64,000 nucleotides of DNA from Micrasema longulum. Lineage: Eukaryota > Arthropoda > Insecta > Trichoptera > Brachycentridae. Made by a program: the position numbers and the translations under genes. The notes beneath the pieces were generated by a model. The model was not told the DNA's origin, searched no databases, and was given only the letters and a program-made list of their open reading frames with translations. This document shows positions 11,455 through 23,078 of this stretch, in pieces (within the stretch, counting starts at the first letter, position 1; the number at the start of each line of letters is the position of its first letter). The stretch spans positions 84,773 to 148,772 of the forward strand of contig JAGVSM010002666.1 of NCBI GenBank assembly GCA_022494885.1. Reading direction: 5' to 3'.

Positions 11455-11626
11455 CAATTAAACCAACATGCAAAACCAACTATACACCTTCGCGATAGTT
11501 GTTGCACAACAATATAAAACCAACACGACATGCATTTTAATAAGCACGTGCACTGATTAGGACAAACATGCACTGATTAAAAGATGAAAATATTATGTTA
11601 TTTGAGAAATAATGAAAAAAGTTGGG

Positions 11627-11652
11627 GTGCGTCTCGAAACTGGTAGACATAG
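11627..11652 (+). repeat. Inverted partial copy of the 11.4 kb motif
   Basis: GTGCGTCTCGAAACTGGTAG matches, in opposite orientation, the GAAAC-containing half of the motif at 11411-11454. The CTGANGA box is missing. Confidence 0.5.
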
Positions 11653-11989
11653 AAAAGTCGGTAAGTGGTTATATACAAATATTTAATAACATTTAGTAAA
11701 ATGTTTGACCATAACGTTAATGTTTTAAATATTATAATACTTATATTTGTGTTGGGAAGAAGGTTATAATGTTTTTTAAAATATAAGCATTTTTTGCATT
11801 GACATATTAATACATAGACATGCTTAGAGCCCTAAAAAATTATGACACTTAACTCATTCCCAAACGCTCAGTCATGCCCAACGTGTATTTAATCTTTCTT
11901 AGACCGTCAGCCAGGCGTGACGTTTATAATCAAAACAAAAATGCCTAACAGTAACAGTAACGAGTAACAAAGCTTTAAACAATTAATAT

Positions 11990-12302
11990 TCAATAATGTT
12001 ATGAGTATATCTAAATGCTTGCAGACTGGCTGGATTTTCTCCCTAGGGAGTTGTCCATTTTTTAATTTGGTGCAACAGAGAGGGAAAACATTTTTGAGAA
12101 GAGAATTTGGGAGTCTTGGCAATAACAGGGCTTATGACCTGTCATTGGCTGGTTTAAGAGGCCACTTTACACACTGTGTAACATTCACTATTCTGCCCAT
12201 GTTTGAACATCCACATTTCCTCAACTCTTTCATCTGTTGACTTTTGTGAAGTAAAAGAGCTGAAACCTTTATCATGTGGGTGAGATTCATCCGGTGTAGT
12301 GC
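11990..12302 (+). repeat. Family Z repeat
   Basis: Contains in order the terminal module (AAATGCTTGCAGACTGGCTG, then CTCCCTAGGGAG), the start of the long module (ACAGAGAGGGAAAACA), ACAGGGCTTATGACCTGTC, ACACTGTGTAACATTCAC, and GTGAGATTCATCCGG. The far end is absent. Confidence 0.8.
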
Positions 12303-12309
12303 ATTGGTT

Positions 12310-12630
12310 CAGTCGGAAACTCACACGAGAGGTAGTATCTTACGTGGTCAAGTACGTGCAGGATATTGGTAAAATTAACCAAAATAGGACACAAAATGCC
12401 GAACTTAGTGGAAGGGTTGTCAATGACTGTTAACAGACCGGCTTCTTCCGAAGAGTTTTAAGTGGTTTCCTCTTCATTGGAGCAAATGCTCCTGATTAGT
12501 CCACTATAGAATATCTACCCTGATCCCAACACTCAATGATAAAATAAAAGCTTGTTAAAAGCTGAAAAATCTAGTTTTATGATTTGTAAATCTTGTACAT
12601 AATAAGCAAGGTAAATGCAACTCTCATATT
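12310..12630. other. No recognisable gene
   Basis: No open frame or repeat that I can assign. Confidence 0.4.
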
Positions 12631-12636
12631 TTTATT

Positions 12637-12960
12637 ATTTATTTATTTATTTATTAATCATAAAACACAAAGTATTTTACAAGTATAATACGTTGAATTA
12701 CATTCCCAAGAATTATAACTACTTAATTTGGGACATAATTAATATAAACATTAAAAAAATAACACATATCGAGAACAACAGAGAAACAAAGTAAGTTTAG
12801 CGCCTTATTAACTAAATATAGCACAACAATACATACGCCAAAACCTTTTCTTACGCAAGCAGAATAAATATATTAAAAAAACGCTTTTAAGAATACTAAA
12901 GTAGTTAATCTACTTATAAGGTCATTAACATCACATACCGTGCAGATGATGCAGCCATAG
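12637..12960 (-). mobile_element. Probable LINE 3' tail
   Basis: TTTATTTATTTATTTATTAA is followed by AAGTATTTTACAAG. The usual tail hairpin is weak here and no RT motif is visible, so this is less certain than the other tails. Confidence 0.4.
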
Positions 12961-13461
12961 TGATGATGAGAACATTTCCATCTCAGTTAGTAAACATCTT
13001 GATATAATATATATATATATATTTTTAAAAACACCCCTAGGTACGAGTCCCACAAGCCGGTAACCCTGATATTGAATATAAACGATTGCCACAACAGGTA
13101 ATCGTCCCCACAATATATTTTTAAACTTGTATTTTTAAATAAAATACTCCCTTTTCGTATTTTTTTTATATCTTTTAATAACGATAACACCGTTTAAATT
13201 TCAAAATAATTAATTACGCTTTTGCGTCATAAAAATACAAACCTAGCGGTTAAAAAAATTCTTAGGAGTTCGTGACTGTCAGATGACGTAGTTAGTGTTT
13301 TTAAAATATTAATTTCCTTGAGGCCAAAAGTCAAGGACGTCAACTTCAATCACTTTTATAAAGGGTTGTTTTGGGTAAGCTCACAAAATATATAGGTCAG
13401 ATTTACATAATTACCGTCTCCATTATTACATCCTTTTTTAGACGAAAAGTTTTCATTAACA

Positions 13462-13640
13462 TACAAAAACAGAGATGGAGAATATTTTGGACAAGAATAT
13501 ATGAAAGTCTAGGCATTTACAGGGCTTATGGTTTAAGTGGCCACCTTACACAATGTGTAGCATTTACGATTTTACCTATATTTAAACACCCACATTTCTC
13601 AAAATATTCCATTTGTTGATTTTCGTGAAGAGTTAGACGA
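13462..13640 (+). repeat. Family Z repeat, degraded
   Basis: CAGAGATGGAGAATATTTTG, CATTTACAGGGCTTATGG, and CCATTTGTTGATTTTCGTGA are recognisable. The CCTGTCATTGGC segment after the TTATG block has been deleted. Confidence 0.7.
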
Positions 13641-13866
13641 GGGAGAAAGTACTGCATAAATGATTCCGAGAAGAAGTCTTTGGATAAATCTGCTGCTTTT
13701 GGGTACGCCGTTGGTGACAGACCTTGAGTGTCACCCGGGGGCGTTCTGGGGCTCCAGAGAGTAGATACTAACATTACCTATCACTGTCACTTAGTTTAAA
13801 CTAGATGATGAATTTATTTATCTATTTTATTTATACTTTCTCTTGTCCCTGGCATGTAGACGATGA

Positions 13867-13880
13867 GGGGGGGGGGGGGG
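13867..13880 (+). repeat. Uninterrupted run of 14 G
   Basis: A homopolymer G run in AT-rich sequence, possibly prone to length error or to quadruplex-like folding. Confidence 0.9.
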
Positions 13881-14399
13881 TTTAAAGCGACAGTGAAAGG
13901 GGCATTAAAATTTGTGAATATTTGTTGGCGGTTTTCCTTACTAAATAAGGTTAGTAAAGGAAAAAATATAATCAATTCTGTAATATTTTTCAAGTATTAA
14001 AAAAATAATCTGCCTAGATCATTAAATTCACCTTTATAAATAAATAGGTCAATATATAAGTATTTTATTATTAAAAGAGGAAAGCCATGTTTGTCTACAA
14101 CGTTTCTTATACTGAAATAAATATACTATAGAACACTTCCGTTTTCCAGAAATTACGATCTTTTGGAGAAGTTCGAGCGAAGTAAGTTCGTAACTAAATG
14201 TTTGTTACTAGATGCAGTTAGCCTTTGTTTTAGTTACAGACTTACTGTTATGTTCTCATAAACTCCACTTTGTCAAAAACTAGAAGTTCAATTCAAAATA
14301 ACAATAACAACAAACCATTTTATATAATAATACAAAATATATGAGAACAAATTGTGGGGTACTCCGGCATGTAACTAGGTCAATTTTGTAATGAATCTG

Positions 14400-14715
14400 T
14401 TGGAATCAACAGCACAGAACTTCTATGAAAGCTGACCTGCTGAGTTTATTGTAACAACGCTGTTGAACAAGCTTCCTGCAGAGGTAAAGGGCTAGAGATC
14501 AGTCTAGAGATGACGATTAAAGGATAAAGGACTTCCTCTTAAAAAATCTTTAAGTGTAAAAAGCAACGCTCCAATGAACTTTTATTCACTATCTGTTTAA
14601 TTGTCATACAAAATATGCTATATTGTTTTTCAGATATTTTATGCTTTGTAATGGTTATATAGCTGATTGGATATTACAATACCCACCTAATCGAGCTGGA
14701 ATAAAAATGATTATT
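14400..14715 (+). mobile_element. LINE RT C-terminal remnant
   Basis: TTLLNKLPAEVKG matches the LWNSLP-type motif near the C-terminus of many non-LTR RT proteins, then FLLKNL. The 3' end has an ATTATTATTATAATAA tail near 14710. Several stops are present. Confidence 0.55.
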
Positions 14716-14819
14716 ATTATAATAAGTTTGGCGGGATTTAGTTTTTTTTAAACATTTGTAAATACATTTCGCGGATAATACAAATAATATATAAAAAAGT
14801 GGTATGTATATATGTTGGT

Positions 14820-14985
14820 TCATTCATATGAGCCAGTGACGTCATTTAAATAAGTTCGTTTTTATGAAAATATTTTTTTACATTTTCAAGAAACTTTGGG
14901 TACAATTCAACGCTCTAATTTTTACCGCGCGCAAGAAATCATTTTTTGTATCCAATTTCCCGTAGGGCTGAAGTTCCTCATCATG
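14820..14985 (+). repeat. Family X repeat fragment
   Basis: Shares AGTGACGTCATT, ACATTTTCAAGAAACTT, and CTCTAATTTTTACCGCG with copies at 37165-37560, 43120-43700 and 58130-58510. Its class is unknown. Confidence 0.55.
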
Positions 14986-15039
14986 CCATAAAATAAATCC
15001 TATTATGAGTTTAATAACATGGGTGAAACGGTGAATTTT

Positions 15040-15540
15040 GTTTTATTTTATTATATTTATTATGGCTCACAATTTGTTGTGTTCATCAATAATTATATGT
15101 GAACACAACATGTACCTAATATTTTTTTTATTTTTTTAATTTAATATAATATAAAGTTACAACATGTTAACAATAAAAACATAATAAAGCAAAAATACAG
15201 AAACCAAAAAAGAAGTAACCTCTTGTGCTTGCTGAGGGATTACAATATTAATAATTTAAGTACAAAATAACATTTTTATAAATAAGTGCATATATATGCA
15301 TGCAAATGCGCATGTGTGCGCACGCATGTATAATTATACATACATATGCACGCACACGCACACGCACACTCATTTACACGCACATACACATTCACCCACA
15401 TACATACTATAACACGGTGAAGAAAATGATAAAATAAGATTTTTAAGTTACTTAACAAAAGAACTTCAAGTACTGTAGAAAAAAACTTTGAAAGAAAAAA
15501 AAAACACATTACCTTAATTTTAAAATAAAAAACTGAAATA
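15040..15540 (-). mobile_element. LINE 3' tail with hairpin
   Basis: TTTTATTTTATTATATTTATT is followed by a perfect 11-bp-arm hairpin (TGTTGTGTTCA at 15075-15085 and its complement at 15100-15110). The rest is AT-rich UTR-like sequence and a CA/TG-rich tract. Confidence 0.5.
15296..15400. repeat. Alternating purine-pyrimidine CA/TG tract
   Basis: About 100 bp of nearly continuous alternation such as GCATGTGTGCGCACGCATG and ACGCACACGCACACGCACAC. The tract includes self-complementary stretches. Confidence 0.8.
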
Positions 15541-15731
15541 TGATTTAAATGTTAAATAATAGCATTTAATTAACAAGTAAGTAGTAATTTTATTGATTAT
15601 TTTTTGCATAAAAATGTCTGCCTTAAAACAGGTTGTACCTAGTTAGGCAGACTAGACATGACCCAGAGAAATCTATTACCCAAGTGTGTATGTAGTAGAT
15701 AAAGTAATTGTTATTTTTGTTAACAAACTTT

Positions 15732-15757
15732 GATTATTATTATTATTATTATTATTA
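15732..15757 (+). repeat. (ATT)n microsatellite
   Basis: Uninterrupted ATT repeats, possibly the end of a decayed LINE tail. Confidence 0.9.
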
Positions 15758-15759
15758 AG

Positions 15760-16455
15760 GAGGTTGATGAATGAAAATTTTTACCTTTAGTTTATTTTGT
15801 AAAGACATCGATAAACTATATTAAAAAAATGTTCTTATATCATGGTCGACTGTTTGTTTCTATAAAATAAATAATAAATAAATAAATAATAATTTTTATT
15901 TCGTCAGGTAAATTTTTATAGAAATATATTATCTGATGTACATTTTTTTAAAAATGTTTGATGATTAAATTTTGGCATATAAATGTGATATTGGCGTCTA
16001 CGTGAATAACTTAATGTATAGATTTTTTAAATTCTCTTCATAGATTTGTAAAATTGTTTTTTTTTCTACATTTTGTCAATTGATGGAATAGTTCTTTTGT
16101 TGGGAATGTTGATGTTTTTTTTAAAAATTATAAATCTTTATACTATTTTTACCAAGTTTATAATACTTGTGTAGGAACCTCTCCTACTAGGTTTATAATT
16201 ATTATTTTGAATAGGCAAGCTAAATTGAATAATATTAATATTATGAAGTTATCTACTTATTACAGTTAATTATACTAACTGATTATAACAATTTTACCTA
16301 ACATTAGGGACAAATTTGAAATTTGATTTTATAAATTCAGTCACAGTTTTCCTATCATTGTTTGATGTATCTTTAAAGATATAAATATCAGCATTACTTT
16401 CTACATAATTGTATAATTGCGCTATATCATTGTTAAAGGTCGAAAGATAAAATAT
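15760..16455. other. AT-rich, no recognisable gene
   Basis: Contains AAATAAATAATAAATAAATA near 15867-15890, which may be a LINE tail. No RT motif was found. Confidence 0.4.
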
Positions 16456-16461
16456 ACTGCT

Positions 16462-16640
16462 TCTTCTTCAGCCTTGTTCTCTCCACTGATGGATAAAGGC
16501 CTCTTCCAAACGTCTTAGTAGCGTCTGACCCAGATTGGGCGGCTACAAACAGCGTCTGCTCCCTATGTTAAGGGCGGCTGAATCCGAACTCACCAACACA
16601 TCTGACATGCGTGGTGTTTTATTGCCAAAAACCTCCGAAC
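16462..16640 (-). mobile_element. RTE-like LINE 3' end
   Basis: The minus strand reads FGRGLYPSVERTRLKKK, matching the GIYSAVERIKLKKKKK end at 58575-58935. The GAAGAAGAAG tail forms the 3' end. It is 5'-truncated. Confidence 0.65.
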
Positions 16641-16644
16641 AAAA

Positions 16645-17340
16645 CGAAATAAACTCGAATCTTAAAATATAACGCATGATCTTAATAGGGAAATATCAAC
16701 TTTTTAAAAAAAAAATTAAAGTTATTTAGGTCTATGAAATACTGTCCAAAAAAAAAAATTTTTGCTAATTATAAGTAGCATAAAAAATATATTTAAATTT
16801 TGAATTTCCACAAAAACTGTCATTCCATTGGCCACGCCCCTAATACGTTATTTGTTCCTGCCCCTTCAAATTTGTTTAAAACATTGTCACGAATTTTGAT
16901 GTCACAACTACCAAGGCCAAACATGTCGCATTTTTCTAGCAACGTATTCTTATTAAATTTCCATTTTACATTTATGTATGATAACGTTTCTCCACAATAT
17001 CCATATTGATTCCGAAAATACAATTAATGATTCTAAATCCATTTAATATATTTTTATTGGTATTTGTAGCATGTGATATTTTCTTATTGCCGACTGGGAA
17101 CATTCAAATGTACATTCTCTAAATTTATGAACATATAATATCAAGTCCACAATCTTTCTTGTGACTTATAATTTATACATATTAAAATGTTCTAGGCGCT
17201 GATCATAAGACTAAAGGGTTATGCACAGGCTACATTAAAATGTTAGGTTACGATGATTTTATTTTTTTGTGACGATTCAATTAAATTAATGTGAGTTATG
17301 TACTGTGGTTAGACGGTGTCTTAATATCGGCAAAATGATG
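16645..17340. other. No recognisable gene
   Basis: Overlapping short frames on both strands at 16800-17023 carry no recognised motif. Confidence 0.4.
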
Positions 17341-17341
17341 C

Positions 17342-17450
17342 ATCTTAAAAGTTGCCACTTAAACCAGCCAATGACAGGTCATAAACCCTATAATTGCCAA
17401 GCCTTTTTTATTTCTGTCTCTAAAATGTTCTACTTCTTTGTTGTATTATG
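17342..17450 (-). repeat. Family Z repeat, partial
   Basis: GCCACTTAAACCAGCCAATG, ACAGGTCATAAACCCTATA, and ATGTTCTACTTCTTTGTTG are the shared inner and terminal modules. It abuts a SINE 3' end at 17452. Confidence 0.7.
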
Positions 17451-17451
17451 A

Positions 17452-17535
17452 TGTAATTCACCACTATAATTGGGCCTCCTGGCCTGTTATGGTGCGAACA
17501 TATAATAAATTAAAATAAAATTAAATAAATGAATA
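17452..17535 (+). repeat. SINE family A, 3' part only
   Basis: GTAATTCACCACTATAATTG, GGGCCTCCTGGCCTGTTATG and a TAAATTAAAATAAA tail match the body of the SINE at 33456-33645. The tRNA-like head is missing. Confidence 0.7.
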
Positions 17536-17539
17536 AAAT

Positions 17540-18295
17540 CATTTTTTCATTTACATAAAAAAATAAAAAGCATAATCTAAACTTTTTTTTGTGTAAAGAA
17601 TAAATAAAAATAAATTGTAAAATCACATCCTGGGCACGGGTTTTCCAAGTGAGGAAAACATGATAAATTTGATTAATTATATTTTATAATGTTTTCTCAA
17701 ATAAACTCTGGTATGGCAAAAAAATCATTTAAAAAAAATAAAACTTCCCAATTTAAAAAAAAATTAGAAACGAATAAATCCCTGGTTGGTAATTTAAAAT
17801 CGGAACGTGACTTCGTGTGACTTACACAGATGGAAAACGCATAAAGAAATCCTATTACCGAAAGAACGACGATGTCGTTTATACTTGACCCCCGTGGCAC
17901 ACCGGATTACCGAGATAAGCGTAATCCCAGATCACCCCAGAGCATCTCGTTAAGTTGGCATAAAAAATGGCGACGGCGATGACGTCACATTACAGAAGTG
18001 CCACGTGATACCGGGGGTGCGGTAGCATGAGTGACTGCTAGACCTTAGAAAATTAATATCGGGTATTTGTTATTCTGCGTTGGTTACTTCTGTGCCAACG
18101 AAACGGAAAAAGGCACCGTTTTGTGGACCTTTTTGATGTAAAAACGTTTTGCGGAAATTCCAGGAAATCACTCGATTTGTTTTATTTTGAAAGTTGAGTT
18201 TTCATCCTTCCATGACAGATATTCACCCAATTTAAGTAAAGTTGTATAATATTATATGTGATGATTAAATATTAACATTCTTCTTTTTTCTGTGT
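17540..18295. other. No recognisable gene
   Basis: A comparatively GC-richer stretch at 17880-18060 contains TGACGTCA and an 8-bp inverted pair CGTGGCAC/GTGCCACG. No coding region is apparent. Confidence 0.4.
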
Positions 18296-18299
18296 GATA

Positions 18300-18985
18300 T
18301 TTATTAATTTATTTAACAAATTTACGGACAATGTCCAATTAAAAAAATAAATAACGAAAAACAATAATAATACAGTAACAAATAATAGAAGGAATACAAC
18401 AAAGAAAAGCAAAGATAAGTTTATACACTAGACAGGCATTATGGAATCCAGGTTAATTCTAAAAATATACAGTCAATTTATTGGGAATATTTCTTCAGTC
18501 TATTTGTAAAAAAACTCAATTTACAATCAGAATAATTGAGATCTTGATTTTTATTTACAAATCTGATCATTTTAAGTAGAGGCGCATGGAAACCATAATT
18601 AATCTTATGATGACCGAGGAACAGAATTTTATTATTTCCGAGTCTACGTGAAGGAACACTAAGAGATATTTGTTGGAGAATAGTCGGGACATTAAATAAA
18701 CTATCATGTGTATTAAATAAACAAATTAAATCTGCATTAAATCGACGTTGAGAGACTGGATATATTCAGGAAAAGTTCCATGTCGGTATAGTTATAGTGA
18801 TCGCTCGTAAATCCTAGTTTGTACGCAATTTTTCTTATAAATTTATGCTGAACTGATTTGATGCGATTTATATGAGTAACATATGAAATAGACCATATTA
18901 CGGAGGCGTATTCAAAAATGGAACAAACCAATGAGCAGTAAAGTGTTTTTAGAGTTAATTTGTTTAAAAATATCAGGTCTCTCCG
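18300..18985 (-). mobile_element. 5'-truncated Jockey/CR1-like LINE
   Basis: The minus strand reads SLVCSIFEYASVIWSISYV, HINRIKSVQHKFIRKIAYKL, then after a shift RRFNADLICLFNTHDSLFN and VPSRRLGNNKILFLGHHKI: the C-terminal part of a non-LTR RT protein. The 3' end has TTATTTAACAAATTTAC, the hairpin GGAC-AAT-GTCC and a TTTATTAATTTATTT tail. It stops abruptly at 18985 against a different LINE. One frameshift near 18745 breaks the reading frame. Confidence 0.8.
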
Positions 18986-19560
18986 ACGTTGACAATCACT
19001 CTAGAGTAGGCATTTTGGTCCTGTAGCAACTAAAACAGCGCCTCCCGTCCAGTGACGGATATTTCTCAGCCAGGACATCTGTCGCCTTCTAACTTTACGC
19101 TTTCCCTTGATCTTTTCCATCATGATAAGCTATAGAAGCGCATATGGCCCAGATATGAGAATTTTCTCTGTTTTATTGAGGACAGTAGTTCTTTTTCGGC
19201 ACTGGCTTGTCTCAGCACCTCCACGTTGGTCACTTAATCTGTCCACGGAGTTTTCACCGTTCTCCGGTGAAGTCACTTTCAAAAGTCCCTAATCGGTTCA
19301 TGAAGTTCACCTTGAGAGTCCAAGTTTCAACCGCGTAGAGCTGTATTGACCACACATAGCACTTAATCATCCCGTTTTAAATTAAGACTATCACTGCAGA
19401 ATAATGATTTTATGCTATTGAATGCTGATCGTGCTATCTCTATTCTGCATCTAATTTCTCAACCTGGATCCAGATCAGAAGCGATTTGGCTTCCGAGGTA
19501 TTTATATACCTTTTTCTTTTTGTATGTCATTTTATTTTTGAATTCCGTGTCAGTACGGAA
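18986..19560 (-). pseudogene. RTE-like reverse transcriptase C-terminal remnant
   Basis: In shifting minus-strand frames the sequence reads YKYLGSQIASDLDPG, EIRCRIEIARSAFNSIKSLF, RTVKTPWTD-VTNVEVLRQ, SIKQRKFSYLGHM and RKVRRRQMSWLRNIRHWTG. This is the familiar order at the C-terminus of a group of insect endonuclease/reverse-transcriptase proteins: the KYLGS block, the R-A-AF block, the PWTD-VTN-EVL block, the LGH block and the WLRN block. At least three frameshifts or stops separate them, so it is inactive. The RT catalytic core would lie upstream and is absent. Confidence 0.82.
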
Positions 19561-19564
19561 GCGA

Positions 19565-20255
19565 CGCTATAAGTGTTGTATTTACATTGCTGTGTGAAAG
19601 ACGCAACGCAGACAAACATATAGTTACCGAAAGCCGGTTCAGTCGATTTTATTACGATACAAATGACAAATTAACTTTATTTTAAAAAATATCAATACGA
19701 CGAATTCATTTTTTTGATTATTTCGTTCTAACTTACTGATAATGTTAGTGACTTATTTAAGTTGATGACATTTTACTATTTAAATTATCAATAATCTTAG
19801 TGACTTATTTACGTTTATATAATTTTGTGAATAAATAAAAACATATTTTTGTTTGGTGACCTGATATGAACTTATAAACATCATGTCTATCTGTAAAAGT
19901 GCTTTGGTTTGTTTTTTTTTCAATCGAATGACTCATTAAATAAATGTCTTGTTTATATTTATAATAATTTATTTTAGTTACCCTTTTTTTTTCATTGATT
20001 CATAGCTGAATAATCTTTTTCAAATATTTTTAATATTTCTCAAGTCCAGGCTGATGAAGAATGCAGTTTTGTGCGTGAAAAAGAAATAAAACCCTGGATA
20101 AGTATTTACGACTCAATCGAGTGTTGTAGTGGTTGATGAGTTTGTCTGGCATTCTTAAGGTTTTTGTTTGAAAAAAAATAGTCTATATAAAATAAAAACA
20201 CAAAAAAAATTATGATTTACTAACCAAAGTAGGATAAAATTTTCACATAAATATC
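19565..20255. other. No recognisable gene
   Basis: AT-rich; nothing identified on either strand. Confidence 0.4.
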
Positions 20256-20257
20256 AT

Positions 20258-20622
20258 TAACAATGTTTTGGAGTTTGTTCTAATTTTTGTAGACAAACTG
20301 AAAACATCGTTTTAGATCTACCTGGTTCAAAAAGAAGTAAAAAAAAGTAAAATATTTTCAAGCGGTGCCTACTGCGTAGGAAAAATAATTAAATCAGATG
20401 AATCTCACCGGCATCAATAAGGGTTTCAGCTTTTTAACTACACTAACATCAATTGATGGTAGAGTTGAAGAAATATAGGTGTTCAAATATATGCAGAATG
20501 GTAAATGTTACACATTGCGTAAAGTGCCTACTTAAACCAGCTTCTGACAGGTCAAAAGCCGTGGAGACGCCTAGATTTCTATGCACCCCTTTCTAAAATG
20601 TTCTTCATCTCTGTTGTAATAT
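20258..20622 (-). repeat. Family Z repeat
   Basis: Minus-orientation copy with both terminal modules (AACAATGTTTTGGAGTTTG; ATGTTCTTCATCTCTGTTG) and the inner segments GATGAATCTCACCGGCATC and CAGAATGGTAAATGTTACAC. It is diverged but nearly full length. Confidence 0.75.
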
Positions 20623-20782
20623 GTTTAAATATTACTGTTTAAAAAAACATTTAAATTCATAGATAAATATTTTTGCTACCTATTGAATCAATGTAAAATC
20701 CCTTAAATAAATTGAATAGTAAACTGGTTTCAGAATGCATTATTTATTATATTATTTTATTTAGAAAATCACAAAGTAAGTG

Positions 20783-20822
20783 CTCCAAATAATAACGTTA
20801 TTAGTAAAATTATTATTTGGAG
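20783..20822. repeat. Perfect 13-bp-arm hairpin
   Basis: CTCCAAATAATAA and its complement are separated by 14 bp. It lies just upstream of a LINE C-terminal remnant. Confidence 0.8.
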
Positions 20823-20824
20823 GC

Positions 20825-21010
20825 TTGTCAGTACCGAGGTATGTAAACAAGTATTGCCAAAAAATACTTCATTATACAATTACTAAAATTTTCAATAAGA
20901 TTCCTGAGCAGATTTTAAAAGAAAATGTTGACAAAACTTTAAAAAAATAATTAAATGGCTTATATGTAACAAAGCTTTTAATTGAGTATTATTTTATGTT
21001 AAAAGTCATC
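20825..21010 (+). mobile_element. Possible LINE RT C-terminal remnant
   Basis: ITKIFNKIPEQILKEN followed by NGLYVTKLLIEYYFM resembles the KLYNKLP... C-terminus of Jockey-like RT proteins. One in-frame stop interrupts it. Confidence 0.45.
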
Positions 21011-21739
21011 TAGTTAAATTACGTAAGTAAATTTGGTGTAAAAAATACGTATGCTTTTAGTTCTTAAAAATGTTTATATATTTTTTTAAATTTATATAAT
21101 TTCTCTAACTTTTTTCTTTGTAAAGGAAAAAATAAGAAACCTGATGACAAGCCGGTTTTGCGGTTTAGTGGGTTTCGTTATTTTTCCTTTTATATTTTCT
21201 GTTCATGTTTATCTTCTTAAATAAAAATAAATACAAAAAAATGCTTGTTTAACAATGTATGAGGTTAAATACTATTGAATAAATTAAAATAAATATTTTT
21301 ATAAAGGTACCTGTTTATATTTTAAAATTTAGAAAGTTGCCAAAAAGAAACATTTGAAGTGGTTGATAAAAGTAATATTTTTAATTTAAGCCCAAATAAA
21401 GTAAAAAAATTGTCAAATTTTGATTAGAGTTGCTAAAAATGTTAATTACTTAATATCAGTATTTATAAAATGTTGATGACAATGTTATTAAATTTTCCCA
21501 AAAAAACACGAAACCAGAAGATTATTATCATGAATATCGTTCCTTTTCAACACCCAACAATGCGTGTTGTGGCAGTGCATTGGTAAACTAACTCCATCGT
21601 GTCTTGATTATTTTTATTACACGAAGGAAAGAAGATCAGTTTTGTTCTTTAGGTTCAGTCCACGGACAATGAATTATTTTGGTGTCAGGAATTAAATCTA
21701 AAATAAATAAGTAGCCAACAAAAATCCTTTCTAATACTC

Positions 21740-22335
21740 TACAGACAGACTTTTTACAAAATTTTCAGTACTAGACATAGGGCAAATATACATAAAGACA
21801 ATTTTAAGACACCTTCTTCAAAAGCCTGACAGATATAATGAAGGACAACAAATTTCTACACTGGGCAAAGACAAAAAACAATACTTCTGCCCCCAAAGAA
21901 AAAAACAAATAATGGACAAAAGAACTATAATTTTCTGGCCCCTGAGCTATACAACTTTTTAGTATGGACATATCGGTAAGCAAAATTAAAAACAATGTTT
22001 TCAAAACTCTAGTCCATAAATGGATACCTAAAAAGATTAGACAGGAAGCTGAAAAATATGTTTCATAATTTTAATTTCTTTAAAGTCCTTTATCATTTTA
22101 TTAATGTAGGTATGTTTGAGAATCTTTTTTCATATTTTTTTAGAATTTTTACACAACAATTGATGTGAAAGTATGTACTATTATCTATGAAATAAATAAA
22201 ACACTGACACTCCGGAACGTGCCTGTGGGCTAGTGGAGTGACTACATCCATAAAGGAAATTATATTGAATGTACCTATTGTATAAACATTATCTTTTGTA
22301 AACTATGTATTTGTATCATATATTGGATTAAATAA
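21740..22335 (+). mobile_element. LINE RT C-terminal remnant with 3' UTR
   Basis: A broken plus-strand frame reads APKEKNK, then LAPELYNFL-like sequence, then KTLVHKWIPKKIRQEAEKYVS with a stop near 22069, as at the C-terminus of non-LTR RT proteins. It ends in an ATTAAATAAATCAATTTTAA tail. Stops and a frameshift are present. Confidence 0.55.
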
Positions 22336-22364
22336 ATCAATTTTAAAAAAATAAGAAAAATTAG

Positions 22365-22625
22365 ACGAATGCACTAACCATCGAACTATGAGACCGACCT
22401 TTTTTCTATCTCAGTACCGATTTTTCCACTAGTTTTCGTTTAAAAGTAGCCTTTAATTTAAGGATTCTGGTTTTATTTCTCACAAATAGGATTGTATTCG
22501 ACATCAGCTCGGACACGGATTTTGGATTGAAAAGGGTTACCCTTTAGAATCAAATAGGTCCTGAAATCGGATTCGAACATAGATGCCTCGTTTATATTCA
22601 TTTACCATTCTTACAAAATTGCAAC
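22365..22625 (-). repeat. Possible tRNA-derived SINE remnants
   Basis: Two pieces on the minus strand resemble tRNA-like heads: GTTCGATGGTTAGTGCATTC near 22370-22392 and a complement of GGATTCGAACATAGATG near 22570. Both are degraded. Confidence 0.3.
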
Positions 22626-22914
22626 GAAGCTGCACAACGATTGAATCCCAGATATTTATTCTTTTGGCGCGAATTTTCCCGGAAGTTGTTCTAAATTCAC
22701 AACTTCCGGCAGAGAATTTCACAAATACGAAACGAACAGCGCCAAAATTGAATAAGGTATGAAAAGAAACTGATCAGCTATATTTACAAAAAGTATTCTT
22801 TTGTAAGGCTAATAAAGTCGGCCTGCAGTTAAAACGATAAAATTTGTATAACAGAAGTACTAACAACAATTCTGTGGCTAATAGGGCCGTTATTCGTCTT
22901 TGTTTTAATTATTA

Positions 22915-23070
22915 ATTTTATTTATTTAAATGCCTTGTAGGCTTTTACATTTATTACATATATTTCTATATAAAAAACGGACATATATTTTACACAAAAG
23001 TAGCAAAAAATTGAAAATTAAGTAATAGGAATAAGAAAATAAAAATACATAAAAACTAATCTTACATATA
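22915..23070 (-). mobile_element. LINE 3' tail, split by a hAT-type element
   Basis: TTTATTTATTTAAAT is followed by the hairpin GCCT-TGT-AGGC and TTTTACATTTATTACAT. UTR-like sequence continues to 23070, where the hAT-type element begins; it may resume at 24478. Confidence 0.6.
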
Positions 23071-23078
23071 GTACATAC

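Noticed and set aside
16800..17023. Opposed 67- and 69-codon frames
   Set aside because: Neither has a recognisable motif; mutual overlap suggests chance.
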